Source: Poa pratensis | Taxonomy: Eukaryota; Streptophyta; Magnoliopsida; Poales; Poaceae | Reading direction: 5' to 3' | NCBI GenBank assembly: GCA_947311845.1 | Contig: CAMZMU010000123.1 | Location: 17,164,785 to 17,228,784, forward strand | DNA length: 64,000 bases | Shown: piece after piece, positions 34,563 through 47,524 of the stretch | Numbering within the stretch: position 1 is the stretch's first letter | How the letters are laid out: each line of letters begins with the position of its first letter | The notes under the pieces: generated by a model | Told to the model about the DNA's origin: nothing | Database searches by the model: none | The model's input: the letters and a program-made list of their open reading frames with translations, nothing else | Made by a program: the position numbers and the translations under genes

Positions 34563-36056
34563 TGATAACCCACAAGTGTAGGGGATCGAGACAGTCTTCG
34601 AGGGTAGTAAAACCCAAATTTATTGATTCGACACAAGGGGAGCCAAAGAATACTGATAAGTCTTACCAGCGGAGTTGTCAATTCCACCACACCTGGGAAA
34701 GCACTAAAAACAAGAGTGACGCGAAAGAAGCAGTAATATGAGAGCAATAGTAACAATAACGTAGCAGCAGCAAATGTAACAACGGAGGCAATGGCGCAGA
34801 AAATAGTTGGTGGCGTGTATATGGACCGGGGTTCCCAGCTATCTTCACTAGAGATAACTCTCCAAAATAAATAACAAGTGTTGGGTGAACAAATTATAGT
34901 TGAGCAATTGACAAAGTGCAACTAACTCATGATAGTCATCTAGTTTATAAATCATACGTAGGCATGTTTTTTATATATAGTCATACATGCTTGAAACAAG
35001 AAACTTGCATGATATCTTTTGTCCAACCATCCCGTTTCAACGGGGCCGATCCAGGAACCCAACTGGTAATTAAGGTACTACTTTTACAGAGCACCGGAGT
35101 AAAGTATTAACACTTAATGAAAACATGTGATTCTCAAGTTACAGCCATCCCCTTTGGTTGTCCTAATTGTTGTCACTTTGGAGCCTCGGGTTCTGGACAG
35201 CAACAGGTGCAACAACTTGTAGATACAATCTAAAGCAACAATTATACTTAAATCTAAAATCATGCCACTCGTGCACTAGTGACAAGCAATGAACACAAAA
35301 ATATTGCAGCAACAATAATTAACAAACATCATGGATAGACTGATCATAATGTAACAATTCATCGGATCCCAACAAACACAACACCGATTACATCAGATGG
35401 ATCTCAATCATGTAAGGCAGCTCATGAGATCATTGTATTGAAGTACATGGGAGAGAGAGTATCAACTAGCTATTGCTAGAACCCGTAGTACATGGGGGAA
35501 CTACTCACGGAGCATCATGGAGGCGGCGACGTCGAAGGAGATGGCTCCGGGGGTCGATCCCCATCCCGGCAGGGTGCCAGAACAGGAACTTCTGACCCCC
35601 AAAGCAGGGTTTCGGATGGCGGCGGATCTCTGATGTGTTTCGGGGGAAATCCTTCGGCGTGCGTGACTTTTAGGTCAGGGAGGTATTTATGGGCGAAGAG
35701 GCGACGCGAGGCGGTGGACGAGGCGGCACGGTGGGGCCCAGGCGCGGTTGACCTTGGGCCACACCTAGGGGTATCCCGGGGGCTGTGGGCCCCTCCTGCA
35801 GCTCCCCTTCTGGCTCCCGGGGTCTTCTGGCGAAAAAGAATTTCTGTAATGTTTTTGGATTTTTCTGAGCACTTTGGATTTTTGACCTTTTCTGCAATGC
35901 ACAGACATAATAAACAGAAACTGGCACTGGGCACTGGGTTAATAGGTTAGTCCAATAAAATATGCCAAAATGATATAAAACATAATAAACACATGTGGCA
36001 TTGTTATAAAACAAGCATGGAACATCAAAAATTATAGATACGTTTGAGACGTATCA
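34563..36056 (-). mobile_element. Gypsy-type LTR (TGATACG family), minus orientation, with leader
   Basis: Read on the minus strand it starts TGATACGTCTCAAACGTATC at 36056 and ends CACTTGTGGGTTATCA at 34563, 1494 bp with TG..CA ends. Just beyond, 34551-34535 reads TGCCGCCGTTACCGGGA, a worn version of the tRNA-Asp primer site. About 200 bp of leader is kept, then the element is truncated. No second LTR is nearby. Confidence 0.8.
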
Positions 36057-36857
36057 GTAACCAGTAGATCATTGTCGCATAATCACTCAATTAGACACCA
36101 CCTTCACTCTATTCAATCCTTTATTACAACTCCTTTTTACTTTCATTTTTGTTTATTTTGTTTTGTTTATTTATGTTCTTAGATATTAGTTCCTTAAACC
36201 ACTCCTTATTCTTTTTACTTTAGAAATTTATAGATTAAACTATTTTCAAACACTGTTTGGGGAAAAACATAGGTACATGTGTGTTTATACACGTGGCAAC
36301 TTAGTTGTGGGGTTAGTAGTAGCCTTCCTATAACTTTCTTGGGACGATATTAAACGGGGAGAAAATACTTCCCATTAAAATGGAACAACAATCATGTGCT
36401 ATTGCAGACATAACACACCGTGTGAAAGCAGTGCTACATCGCGTGGTGGAAGCCTCCTTCAATTCTCTCCACGAGGATCGACTCTAGTCATATCGGAGCT
36501 TTATCATTATATAAGGCAAAGGGACCGGTCATGTATTCCCCCATTTGAAGTTTCCCATCGACATATCTAATGGAATGTTTGTGAATGTTGCGACAAAGCG
36601 CAGGGCCGCCGCCACCAACATATAGCCGAGGCATCGGGCTTAGTCAAGCCACCCAACGCCTATCTTGTGAGTCCTTGGGCTACGGGAGTTGCAGTGCCGC
36701 TTATAATGTCAAGGCTCGATGCTCCGGCAAGGGTACCACCGGCGATGACGCCTTTATCTTCATCTCACGAGGAGGGCGAGGTTCAGTTTAGTTATCACAT
36801 GTTGCTTAGGGTATTTTATATGGAATTGTTAATTAGAACTCATTATATATGATAGGG
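36057..36857. other. Intergenic, nothing firm
   Basis: AT-rich to 36560, then a GC-richer patch (36595-36800) with short frames lacking recognisable domains. It serves as the left flank of the complete LTR retrotransposon. Confidence 0.4.
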
Positions 36858-36862
36858 CAGAG

Positions 36863-38377
36863 TGATGCATGTAAAATGCATACATGAACTTTGCATTATT
36901 TTACTTATATTCCAATCATATTTGCATCATATAAGGGTTATATCAATGTTTTATAATGATTTTGGGAATACTTCATAGTTTTCCCATTTATTTGGAATTA
37001 ACCCTGTTTTCCAGAAAACGTCTTTTTTAGTGTTTCAGACTTTCCGGGAGCTTCGGGACTCCAAAAAGGGCAAGGTCAGAGAGCACGCTTCAGAATTTTC
37101 GAGACGAACGCAATGGGCTCAAAATGAAGGCCAGAAGCCCAACCAGTTGGAAATGAGAGGGCCCCACGCGGCCTAAAATCTTGGCCGCGTGGGCCTACCT
37201 ATTTTGGGCCTCGGAGCTCCGCCGCCGTTGATCTTTTCTCCACCGACTAGGTTTTGACCTAAAAACGCCTATAAAAATAGTCCCCCGAGGAGTTTCGCGA
37301 GGAAGCGCCGCACAAACACAGAAACACCGAAACGGAGATCAGGAGCTGCAGATTGGAGGGGGAAAACTCCGGCGGGGCGCTGCCGGGGTGGTCTCCACCT
37401 TCTCCAATGACTTCTCCACCGTCTCCATGATGAAGGGGGAGTAGTCCACCCCTGGATTTGGGTTTGTGGTGGCAACTTATGTATCTCTCCTCTCTTTGAG
37501 CTTCACTAATTAGTACCGTATGAGCTGCTGAACATGATTACGGTCATCTATGTAATTCCCATGGTGGATATTGTGGTGTGAGATAATATTTGTTATACAT
37601 TTACTGTTGTGTTGGATCTTTTATGACTTGTCATACTTTGGAGATATTCTTTGATGCATGTGATGGTTTGATTTATGCATAATGCCTTGTTTATCTTTAT
37701 CATGAGGTGATTGACACCACCAAGTGTAGATAGATGAGAGAGATGTGGTCACACACACGAAATATAAATCATTGCACTAGTGTTTAGAATATTATCCATT
37801 ATGAAGTATGATGTATGTGGGTACTGGGTGGCCAATGTGACAGAAGGCATAGGTATTGAGTGACACAGTACCGTCCAACATCCTTTATCTGGGGGTAAAA
37901 AGAGAAGTATGATGTGGGTGTGACAGCAACCACGCTAGCCTTACGAGGGTGACCTAGCAACACAAATGAGTACTTCTTTCAACTATGTGTTTTAGGACAT
38001 ATAGCCGTCATTAAAAGCTACCATTAAAACATGACAATTGTGTGTACTTTATCTATAACACGATAATCACCGTAGATGAGAGAGAGAGGATTAAGTGAAC
38101 CCATGAACCCATGTCCATTGTTCCTATAAGAGAAAACCTTTGTCTTGTCCTCTTGCATTGAAGAGGATTGGGACACTTTTACATTCTTCTTGGTTACATT
38201 AAACTTCCATCCATCAAATCAACCACCTTGCTCCTTAAACTTGTTTAGTGCATAATCAACTAAAACTTGTGACACTTTAGTTGTAGGGAATAGATAACTT
38301 TTCCTTCTTGCTCCTGCGGATCGATACCTTACTTCCACATTGAGAGGTGCTAGTGATCCCTGCTCTTGGGGGTATCA
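36863..38377 (+). repeat. 5' LTR of the complete element
   Basis: 1515 bp, TG..CA, colinear with 41370-42879. The likely core promoter is around CCTATAAAAATAG (about 37268-37280), which is preserved in both LTRs. Confidence 0.93.
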
Positions 38378-38387
38378 AGTACTTTTC

Positions 38388-38405
38388 TGGCGCCGTTGCC
38401 GGGGA
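38388..38405 (+). promoter_or_regulatory. Primer binding site (tRNA-Asp type)
   Basis: TGGCGCCGTTGCCGGGGA lies ten bases after the 5' LTR. It is complementary to the 3' end of plant tRNA-Asp. Confidence 0.85.
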
Positions 38406-38518
38406 GCGTAGCGCTTAAGTTTCTATTCTTGTGTGCACTAGACTAAGCTTGGGGAGGTTCCTTTATATCTTGCAATCATCTAAGCTTGGGGAGGTTCTTT
38501 AACTTGTTTAATGATACT

Positions 38519-38839
38519 ATGTCTCCCATTTATGATGATGAATATGATATTTTCAGTCCACCCACTATTGAGTATAAAGTTTATTGTGATTATGATATGC
38601 CTCCTATATATGATGATTACAATGATTATTATGAATGTTTTACTCCCACTATTCCTAATGAAACTGTTTATGCTTATGTGGAGAGTAATGATACTTTTAT
38701 GCATATGGATCATGATAAGAATGTTTCATGTGATAGCTATATTGTTGAGTTTATCAATGATGCTACTGAAAGTTTTTATGAGAGAGGGAGACATGATTTC
38801 ATATATCTAAAAATATTAAGTCTTCTCTCTTTTTGTTGA
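38519..38839 (+). CDS. Short acidic Tyr/Asp-rich frame inside the non-autonomous element
   Basis: 106 codons from ATG at 38519: MSPIYDDEYDIFSPPTIEYK, then repeated PPIYDDYNDYYE-like and MHMDHDKN segments. No gag zinc knuckle, protease or other domain is recognised. Composition is strongly biased to Asp, Glu and Tyr, and it sits just after the primer site, where gag would start. It may be a relic of a leader protein, or just an open stretch in a low-complexity region. Its function is unknown. Confidence 0.4.
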   Translation: MSPIYDDEYDIFSPPTIEYKVYCDYDMPPIYDDYNDYYECFTPTIPNETVYAYVESNDTFMHMDHDKNVSCDSYIVEFINDATESFYERGRHDFIYLKILSLLSFC

Positions 38840-41369
38840 AAATTTTGAAGTTGCACTTGCTTTGCCTTCCTATGCTAGTCACTTTGTGCTTTATTGATTT
38901 ATTTTCTTACAAGATCCCAATGCATAGGAAGTGGGTTAGACTTAAATGTGTTTGATATTTCTTCTTGATGCTCTTTTATATTCAACTCTTATTCCTATGG
39001 AGCATCATTAAAACTATCAAGCCTAGCTATATGGCTATAAAGAAAGCGCTTTGCGGGAGGCAACCCGGTTTTTTTTGTGTGATTTTCTTTGTGTCCTCTT
39101 GCTGTAACAAGAGACTTTGTGTCTAGTTTAGTTTCTGGAGTTTTAATAAAGTGCCAAGTTTTACCCATTTTGGTCTTGAAAAGTTGCTTATAGTTCGGAG
39201 ATTTTATTCCTGCACGAATCAGTGCACGGTATGATTTTTAATTCTTATTCTGTAACTCCGAATGAGCTCATATTTGAACTGTAGTTGCAACTTTTCATCC
39301 TCTGTATGCATGAATTTTTCGGAATTTTTCGAGAAAGTTTGGTAGGGTAGAAAAATACGTTTTGCTGCTGCTGTTTTTCTGGACAGATTCTGTCCCATTT
39401 TGTTTGATGCATGCTTTGAGCTTTTAAGTTGAATCTTTTTGATCCAATTGAGTTTATGAGTAGGCATACAACATTATACACTTTCTGGACATCATATGAA
39501 TTTTTGTTCAAGGATTATATGCAGCAAGAAACCTATTTGTTTATCACTATTAATGCACCCCACAGAAAAGAAATGGGAGAAACGGTGTTTTGAAGTTTTT
39601 TCACAGGGATTGGAGGAGATGCACCAAGAGCTATCCAAGGATGGTGAAGACCATAAGCTTGGGGATGTGAAGACAACCCCGCTGGACCTACACACTCTCG
39701 GTTTGCACACGTCCAACTTCTGTTTTTCGATCGAAACACTTTATCGCATAAACTTGGAGCGTCTTTTGTTTGTTTTGTTTGATTGTTTTGAGAGACCACC
39801 ACACTATCATTTATATATGGAGAGCTACTGGAAATATGGGTTGAAATATGTTGGATGCTTTTATAAGATTGGGAAAAGGGATGTTTGAGTTGATTTTTAA
39901 TGATACATATAGTTGCATGATTCATGAGCTTGTTTATGAGTAATAGTTTGCAAATCTTTTTGAAGAGCTATCACTTATTCATGTTTTGGTGCTGATTGTT
40001 ATTTTACTTGGTTTAACATGGATTAGTTAGTTCTATGGACACTCATGCATGCATCTAGATGGTCAACTTTCTCCCTTTTGCTAGCCCAAACATTCCAACA
40101 AGTCAAAACTTGTTTCCAACACCTTCAACCAAAGTTATTCCAGTGAGTCCACCATATCTACCTACTAGCTATATGCTATTCCGAGTATGTTCATCATGAT
40201 ATTTGTGTTATCTATACCTCTGAATGAAAATGATTATGTTATTGATTGCCATGGGAAAAGTTGGTTATATAGCTCTCACGAACTTGATGCACATTTTACT
40301 ATCATTGCAATAAATAAAACATGACCCATTGTGATTAAGATTATGATGCTAGTGGCTTGATAAATGTTCGAGGTTGGGAGTTAGCCCATATGTGCTGTCA
40401 CATGCAAAGCTTTCAACATGCTCCTTCATCTCATTTAGTTGATATCATGTACTTTTGTTTATGGATGCCTATCATGGTGAAATGAGTGGAAATGAAGTAG
40501 TTTAAATGAGTTTGTATAAATGGTTAGAGAGACGCCTGGGCCGCTAATCTAAGCCATGCATCATTCATGGTGGAAATTTACTTACATGCTATGGTGAACC
40601 GTCTGTGATACACCTTATAAAAAAGCTATTCCAATGGTAAATAAAAAGGGTGTTGAGGTTGTTCATCTTGTTTGTTTGTCTTGTCATTTTGATATGGGCT
40701 TGTTCCATATCCTGGGACAAGAGGTACCCCAGTTGACGCTCTTGATGATACTATTATTACTTACAATGATATATAACTTGAACTTGCTTTGTTTCCTAAG
40801 TTGAGTAATCATGGTGTAGGTACTTGTATTCAAGGGGCATGAGACACCTAACCTTTACTTTGTCAAGCACACTACTCATATTTGCTCTCACATTAAACTA
40901 TAATCATTCAAGATGCTATGATAGGGGAATGAGAGCTTGACACCAAGTATTACCACATTGCAATCATTAACTTAAGTAGAAGAGTTTGGAGGTTAGATGA
41001 AACTTATGCATGCTTTACCTCTACTCACTTATACATCTTTCCAAAGTGTCCACCTATCATATTCAGATTTTCATCATCACTCTATGACCAATGTAGGATG
41101 TCCATACTTATCATTATGCATACATGTGGTCCATACTACTATCTGTTATGTTACACTTTGTGAACTATCATTGAACATCCTTGCATTGAATACTTGATAT
41201 CACTTCATAAACTATTTGCATATTGCTACTCCTTTGAAGAATGAATCATTTGACTCTATGTAGCAATAGTAATCATCTTTGATATCCATTGTTAGTATTA
41301 AATTGCAAAGTCCATGTTAGTTTTATCACCTTCATACTCGAGGACGAGCATGGTTAAGCTTGGGGATGT

Positions 41370-42879
41370 TGATGCATGTAAAATGCATACATGAACTTTG
41401 CATTATTTTACTTATATTCCAATCATATTTGCATCATATAAGGGTTATATCAATGTTTTATAATGATTTTGGGAATACTTCATAGTTTTCCCATTTATTT
41501 GGAATTAACCCTGTTTTCCAGAAAACGTCTTTTTTAGTGTTTCAGACTTTCCGGGAGCTTCGGGACTCCAAAAAGGGCAAGGTCAGAGAGCACGCTTCAG
41601 AATTTTCGAGACGAACGCAATGGGCTCAAAATGAAGGCCAGAAGCCCAACCAGCTGGAAATGAGAGGGCCCCACGCGGCCTAAAATCTTGGCCGCGTGGG
41701 CCTACCTATTTTGGGCCTCGGAGCTCCGCCGCCGTTGATCTTTTCTCCACCGACTAGTTTGACCTAAAAACGCCTATAAAAATAGTCCCCCGAGTTTCTG
41801 AGGAAGCGCCGCACAAACACAGAAACACCGAAACGGAGATCAGGAGCTGCAGATTGGAGGGGGGAAACTCCGGCGGGGCGCTGCCGGGGTGGTCTCCACC
41901 TTCTCCAACGACTTCTCCACCGTCTCCATGATGAAGGGGGAGTAGTCCACCCCTGGATTTGGGTTTGTGGTGGTAACTTATGTATCTCTCCTCTCTTTGA
42001 GCTTCACTAATTAGTACCGTATGAGCTGCTGAACATGATTACGGTCATCTATGTAATTCCCATGGTGGATATTGTGGTGTGAGATAATATTTGTTATGCA
42101 TTTACTGTTGTGTTGGATCTTTTATGACTTGTCATACTTTGGAGATATTCTATGATGCATGTGATGGTTTGATTTATGCATAATGCCTTGTTTATCTTTA
42201 TCATGAGGTGATTGACACCACCAAGTGTAGATAGATGAGAGAGATGTGGTCACACACGAAATATAAATCATTGCACTAGTGTTTAGAATATTATCCATTA
42301 TGAAGTATGATGTATGTGGGTACTGGGTGGCCAATGTGACAGAAGGCATAGGTATTGAGTGACACAGTACCGTCCAACATCCTTTATCTGGGGGTAAAAA
42401 GGGAGAAGTATGATGTGGGTGTGACAGCAACCACGCTAGCCTTACGAGGGTGACCTAGCAACACAAATGAGTACTTCTTTCAACTATGTGTTTTAGGACA
42501 TATAGCCGTTTAAAAGCTACCATTAAAACATGACAATTGTGTGTACTTTATCTATAACACGATAATCACCGTAGATGAGAGAGAGGATTAAGTGAACCCA
42601 TGAACCCATGTCCATTGTTCCTATAAGAGAAAACCTTTGTCTTGTCCTCTTGCATTGAAGAGGATTGGGACACTTTTACATTCTTGCTTGGTTACATTAA
42701 ACTTCCATCCATCAAATCAACCACCTTGCTCCTTAAACTTGTTTAGTGCATAATCAACTAAAACTTGTGACACTTTAGTTGTAGGGAATAGATAACTTTT
42801 CCTTCTTGCTCCTGCGGATCGATACCTTACTTCCACATTGAGAGGTGCTATAGTGATCCCCTGCTCTTGGGGGTAATCA
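41370..42879 (+). repeat. 3' LTR of the complete element
   Basis: 1510 bp, nearly identical to the 5' LTR. Small indels (for example CGAGTTTCTGAGG against CGAGGAGTTTCGCGAGG) distinguish them. Confidence 0.93.
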
Positions 42880-42884
42880 CAGAG

Positions 42885-43257
42885 ATATGAATAGAATATG
42901 TATGATTTCCCACACTTTATGCAAAAAAGCGTGTAGAATGGGTATCTTATGAATATAGATAAACTATTAAAATCGTGTGTGCTTTATTGGAGTTACTAGG
43001 TACTACATCATACACGATTTACATATGTGAACCGCGTGTGATAGGAATGTAGCCTCGTTTCAATTAGTGGATACAATGTTTTGGCACAACATGCCTCATA
43101 CCATGCTAAACAACACTTGTGAGTGAGATTCCAATTTTCGATTGAAAAAGGAGTTTTCCATTTTCTAAGTGCCTAAAAGAGGTTGTCTTATGAAGCAAGT
43201 ACAAAACGTAACGGTGTAAAATTGCCACTTTAGTTTTCACACAATTAGATCATATTG
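42885..43257. other. Intergenic, nothing recognised
   Basis: 373 bp of AT-rich sequence between the complete retrotransposon and a solo LTR. It contains no coding frame or repeat terminus that I can identify. Confidence 0.45.
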
Positions 43258-43262
43258 GAGGT

Positions 43263-44370
43263 TGCTAGCGCTAAGTTCGAGGGAATATATCCCCGGCAAC
43301 AGCACCAGGAAAAATGCTTGTAACGTCACACGTCAGTTGGGAACCCCAAGAGGAAGGTATGATGAGTGCAGCAGCACGTTTTTTCCTCAGTATGAAACCA
43401 AGGTTTATCGAACCAGTAGGAAAACGAGGTTGCTTCGAAGGTGTTGGTGAAGGAGTGTAGTGCGGCGCAACACCAGGGATTCTGGTGCCAACGTGGAACC
43501 TGCACAACACAATAATATTACTTAGCCCAACTTAACAGTGAGGTTGTCAATCTCACCGGCTTGCTGAAAACAAAGGGTAAAACGTATCGTATGGAAAATG
43601 ATGTTTGTTTGCAAGATCACAAATGACATAGACATGATAATATATATTCAGCTCCACATAGGTATCAATATAAGTCAGCCCAGCAAACACAACATGTAGC
43701 ATTACATTAAGATGATCTTGATCATGATAGGCAGCTCACAAGATCTAAACATGATGGCACAAGTGGAGAAGACAACCATCTAGCTACTGCTATGGACCCA
43801 TAGTCCAAGGATGAACTACTCACGCATCACTCCGGAGGCGGGCATGGCGATGTAGAGCCCTCCGGTGATGATTCCCCTCTCCGCAGGGTGCCGGGAGAGC
43901 TTCAGAACCCCCCGAGTTAGGGTTGACGACGGCGGCGGCAGCGAATATGTTCTGGATGAAAGGCTCGGCGTTTTAGGGTTTTCATGTCTCGGGGAATAAA
44001 TAGGCGAAGGGGCCATGTCGGCGGACCCCCGAGGGGCCCAAACCACAGGCTGGCGCGACAGAAGGTGGGGCCGCGCCGCCAGGTGGTTTGGCCACCTCGT
44101 GGCGAGTCTTCGTCTCTCCTTCGGACTCCGTGTACGTGTTGGAAAAATAGGGACTTGGCCTTTTGTTTCGTGCAATTCCGAGAATATTTCCAGAAGTAAC
44201 TTTCTGAAACCAAAAACAGCAGAAAACAGGGAACTGGCACTGTGGCATCTTGTTAATAGGTTAGTCCCAGAAAATGCATAAAAGTGATATGAAGTGTATA
44301 TAAAACATGTAGCAAATGGTATAATATAAGCATGAACAGCAGAAATTATGGATACGTTGGAGACGTATCA
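43263..44370 (-). mobile_element. Solo LTR (TGATACG family), minus orientation
   Basis: Minus-strand ends are TGATACGTCTCCAACGTATC (44370) and CGCTAGCA (43263). The 5-bp duplicate GAGGT occurs at 43258-43262 and 44371-44375. It is closely related to the LTR at 60282. Its 3' end contains a primer-site-like TGCTGTTGCCGGGGA about 30 bp before the terminus. No internal sequence is present. Confidence 0.88.
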
Positions 44371-44375
44371 GAGGT

Positions 44376-45349
44376 ACACTGTCGAAATGTTTTGAATTTC
44401 TAAATACTTTGCTGTTTTTCTCATTTAAATAAATTTCGATAAATTTACCAAAATTAATTAAAATTTGAACTAGAAGTGTGTAGGTTGGTCTTAGAATCAC
44501 CACATATCTATTTCATGTACCAATATAGGAATATAGTGAATACCGAAAAGAGTATTGAAATAATCAAATGCTTGATATGGAAAGTTATGCCAGTAATTTG
44601 TACCATATTAAAAAAATCAAACAATACGGTAAGATGGTTAATTATAGCAATTTCTTGCAACAGAGAGCGCAAAACGAATTGACAGAACCCCCAATCCTTT
44701 GTTTAGTCGAACCCCAAAACCCTTTGTTAAGCTTTGGGTTAACATTATTTTTTTGTCTGGCAACTCTATGAAATTCGTGTGGCTTCTTTTTTATGCTCAA
44801 TGTTGGGCCCCGAAATATTCTCAATAAGTTCTCTACTGAAGTTTTTTTCCTTTCCAACCTGTTGATCATGGGTGAATCCTATATATTGCCCTTTGTGTCG
44901 CTTATCGCGCGCCGCGTGAAGACTTCGTTAGCGAAGCGTTACTGGGCCAGCCCATTTCGCAGCTTTTCCTTTTTATTTTCTTTTTTGATTTCTTTTTTCT
45001 TTTTCTTTTTCATATTATTTTCTATTTCTGTTTTTCGTTTTCTGTTTTGTTTTCGTTTTCTTATTATTTTTCGTTCTTTTTATTTTATTTCTATTTCTTT
45101 TTTCTTACTATTTTCAAAATCTGAACATTATTCAAAATTGAACAATTTTCAAATTTTGAACCTTTTCAACTTTGGAACCATTTTCAATATTTTGGAACCA
45201 TTTTCAAGTTTGGAACCATTTTCAATTTTGGAAACATTTTCAAAACCACCATTTTCGAAATTGGAACCATTTTAAATTTTGGCAGTACAGCTTGACATTC
45301 TATGAACGCATGTCAAGTTTCTTGAAAAACAAATATTTCGTGTGACCTT
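44376..45349. other. Unassigned low-complexity stretch
   Basis: This includes a long T/C-rich tract (44960-45115) and a degenerate repeat of GAACCATTTTCAA-type units (45120-45275). The open frame across it is a product of low complexity and is not a gene. Confidence 0.55.
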
Positions 45350-45880
45350 TTTTTAGAAATGGGGAAACCCGGCCTATGCATCACAATGATGCACACAGCC
45401 TTTTATTGCATAATTTTAAAAATATGTAGCAGGTATAAAATTCATCGGTTACAACTCAAGGACCACTCAATGTGGAAATGATAATCAACCAACCAAAAAT
45501 AATAGCACTAAGCGTCAATCCTTTTAGTGTGCAACCATCCACCTCGACTCAAGATAACCCGTATGACCACCGATAGCTGGGCACATCCGGAATCCATATG
45601 ACCCCGTTGGTTGGCTGGAAGAAGAATGGACCACTCGTGGATCCAATATATAGCCATGTTGGTAACCTGCAAAAGTGAGAAGTATCATTCCAGCAATTCC
45701 AAATTCCTAAAGGAAAGCAGAAATGCCTATACGTATTCGTGCCTTCATTTTCTTATCAAGACTATTGAGCCAACTTCCAAACATATGTGCAATGATTCTA
45801 GGAGGAGGGATGTTAAAAGTAAAATGAATCAAATGGCAAACATTTCTAACAAAAGATCATGATAAAAAAGATGTTCTACA
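45350..45880 (-). mobile_element. LINE 3' end fragment, minus strand
   Basis: On the minus strand, broken frames encode ESVEHLFYHD, IAHMFGSWLNSLDKKMKAR and RIRIGISA, typical of the region after the reverse transcriptase in plant L1-type LINEs. The 3' end carries GATGCATAGGCCGGGTTTCC and a short A-rich tail, as in plant LINE 3' UTRs. It may belong with the LINE 5' part at 47525-51900. Confidence 0.65.
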
Positions 45881-47524
45881 GACTCATATGTAAGTTTCAG
45901 CAAACGAGCACTTGGATGGACTGTTCCATCCCCTGCATAACAATTGTTCATAACTCTTTCAATTATTCCAAATGGTATTTTAAAAGGGATACATTCAGTA
46001 GGGGGGAGTTCTTTCCTTACCACAGGTGTAGTGGAGAGTTCACTCCCGAACAGCGAATCAAACGAAGAAAGCTATATAATAAAGTAAAGCAACAAACATA
46101 AATAAAAAACAACACTAGCCTAACTAGTGAAATAAAAACAATAAACAAAAAAATAAATTGCAAGATCTAAAGAAGATACCTTCAAGCTAGCACTCAACTC
46201 TCCGGCAACGGCGCCAGAAAAGAGCTTGATTTCTACTACGCGCTTCTATTCTTGTAGACAGTGTTGGGCCTCCAAGTGAAAAGGTTTGTAGAACAACAAC
46301 AAATTTCCCTTAAGTGAGTAACCCAAGGTTAATCGAACTCAGGGAGGTGGAGGTTGAATATATCCCTCTCAATCAACCCTGCAATTAAGATATAAGAAGT
46401 CTCTTGTGTCGCCAACACATCTAATACACTTGTCCGATGTATAGGTGCACTAGTTCGGCGAAGAGATGGTAAAAGGCAAGTAATATGGATGGTAACAAGT
46501 GGTATTTGTAATCTGTAATAAAAATAGCAGCAAGCAAACATGTAACAAAACTGAAAGTAAATGGTGTTTCAATGGTGGGAAACAAGGCATAGGGATCATA
46601 CTTTCACCAGTGGTCTCTCTCCACAATATTAACACAACTGAACATATGCATCATACTTCCTCTTCAATTTGTAACGTAGGTGCTACTCGAAGACTATTCT
46701 TCTGCTGGATAAGAAACAAGATGACCACTGCGTAGGGCTACAAAAGCTCACCTCAAAGTCTGAGTAAACAAACATCACAATTCCATAATGTCATCCAACA
46801 CAAAGAACAACTCATGATAAATATCACTCTAATCTATTATCCATAGAGTCACACACGATACCCGCACTGTCATCCTTGGCACCGTGTTGTCAACAATGAC
46901 TCGGGAAATTATACTAGATAAAACCAATTGAGCAACATATCCATTACATAATGAAAAGGAAACATCATACGAGTTCAACTAGATTAACAATGCTCATGAT
47001 CACATAAAGATCACACCATGGGAGAGAGAGATAACCACATAGCTACATGTACAAGCCCTCAACCCCAATGAAGAACTACTCCTGCAGCATCATGTGGGAG
47101 GCAGCACGTACGGTTGATGAATATGGCTCCGGAGGTGATTCCTCGTCCCGGCAGGGTGCCGGAACAGGAACTTCTGTCCCCCAAATTAGGATTTTTGGTG
47201 GTGGCGGAGCTCGGTTGCGTTTATGGACAAATCCTCCGGGGGTCAAAGTTTATGTCAGGAGGGATATTATAGACGAAGAGGCGGCGCGAGGCGGTGCACG
47301 AGGGCTCTAGAAGGGGGTTGGGCGCGGCCCCACCTCTGGCAGCGCGTAGGGGTCTTCTGAAACAAAAAGACAGCAGAAAACAGGAACTTGCACTGGGCAT
47401 CATGTTAATAGGTTTGTTCCAGAAAATGCACTAAAATGAAATAAAACTATAAATAAAACATGTAGCATTGCTATAAAACAAGCATGGAACAATCAGAAAT
47501 TATAGATACATTTGAGACTTATCA
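45881..47524 (-). mobile_element. Gypsy LTR, primer site and gag start, minus orientation, truncated
   Basis: LTR 47524-46227 (starts TGATAAGTCTCAAATGTATC, ends GAAATCA). Primer site 46216-46201 on the minus strand (TGGCGCCGTTGCCGGA). A leader follows, then a gag-like start with NNCYAGDGTVHPSARLLKL near 45925. It breaks off around 45880, where LINE sequence begins. No second LTR was found. Confidence 0.7.

Larger units (their letters stand above)
36863..42879 (+). mobile_element. Complete non-autonomous LTR retrotransposon, ~6 kb
   Basis: LTRs at 36863-38377 (1515 bp) and 41370-42879 (1510 bp) start TGATGCATG and end ATCA. CAGAG duplicates flank both ends (36858-36862 and 42880-42884). The primer site TGGCGCCGTTGCCGGGGA (38388-38405) complements tRNA-Asp. 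A polypurine tract (AAGCTTGGGGATGT) precedes the 3' LTR. The ~3 kb interior lacks gag, protease, RT and integrase and holds only one short acidic frame, so it depends on another element. The LTRs differ by only a few substitutions and small indels, indicating recent insertion. Confidence 0.95.

Noticed and set aside
38519..38839. Idea that the short acidic frame is a gag relic
   Set aside because: No gag core, zinc knuckle or protease motif is visible, so it is listed only as an unknown frame at low confidence.
44793..45275. 160-codon Phe/Ser-rich frame
   Set aside because: Produced by a T/C-rich low-complexity tract and GAACCATTTTCAA repeats; no domain or start context.
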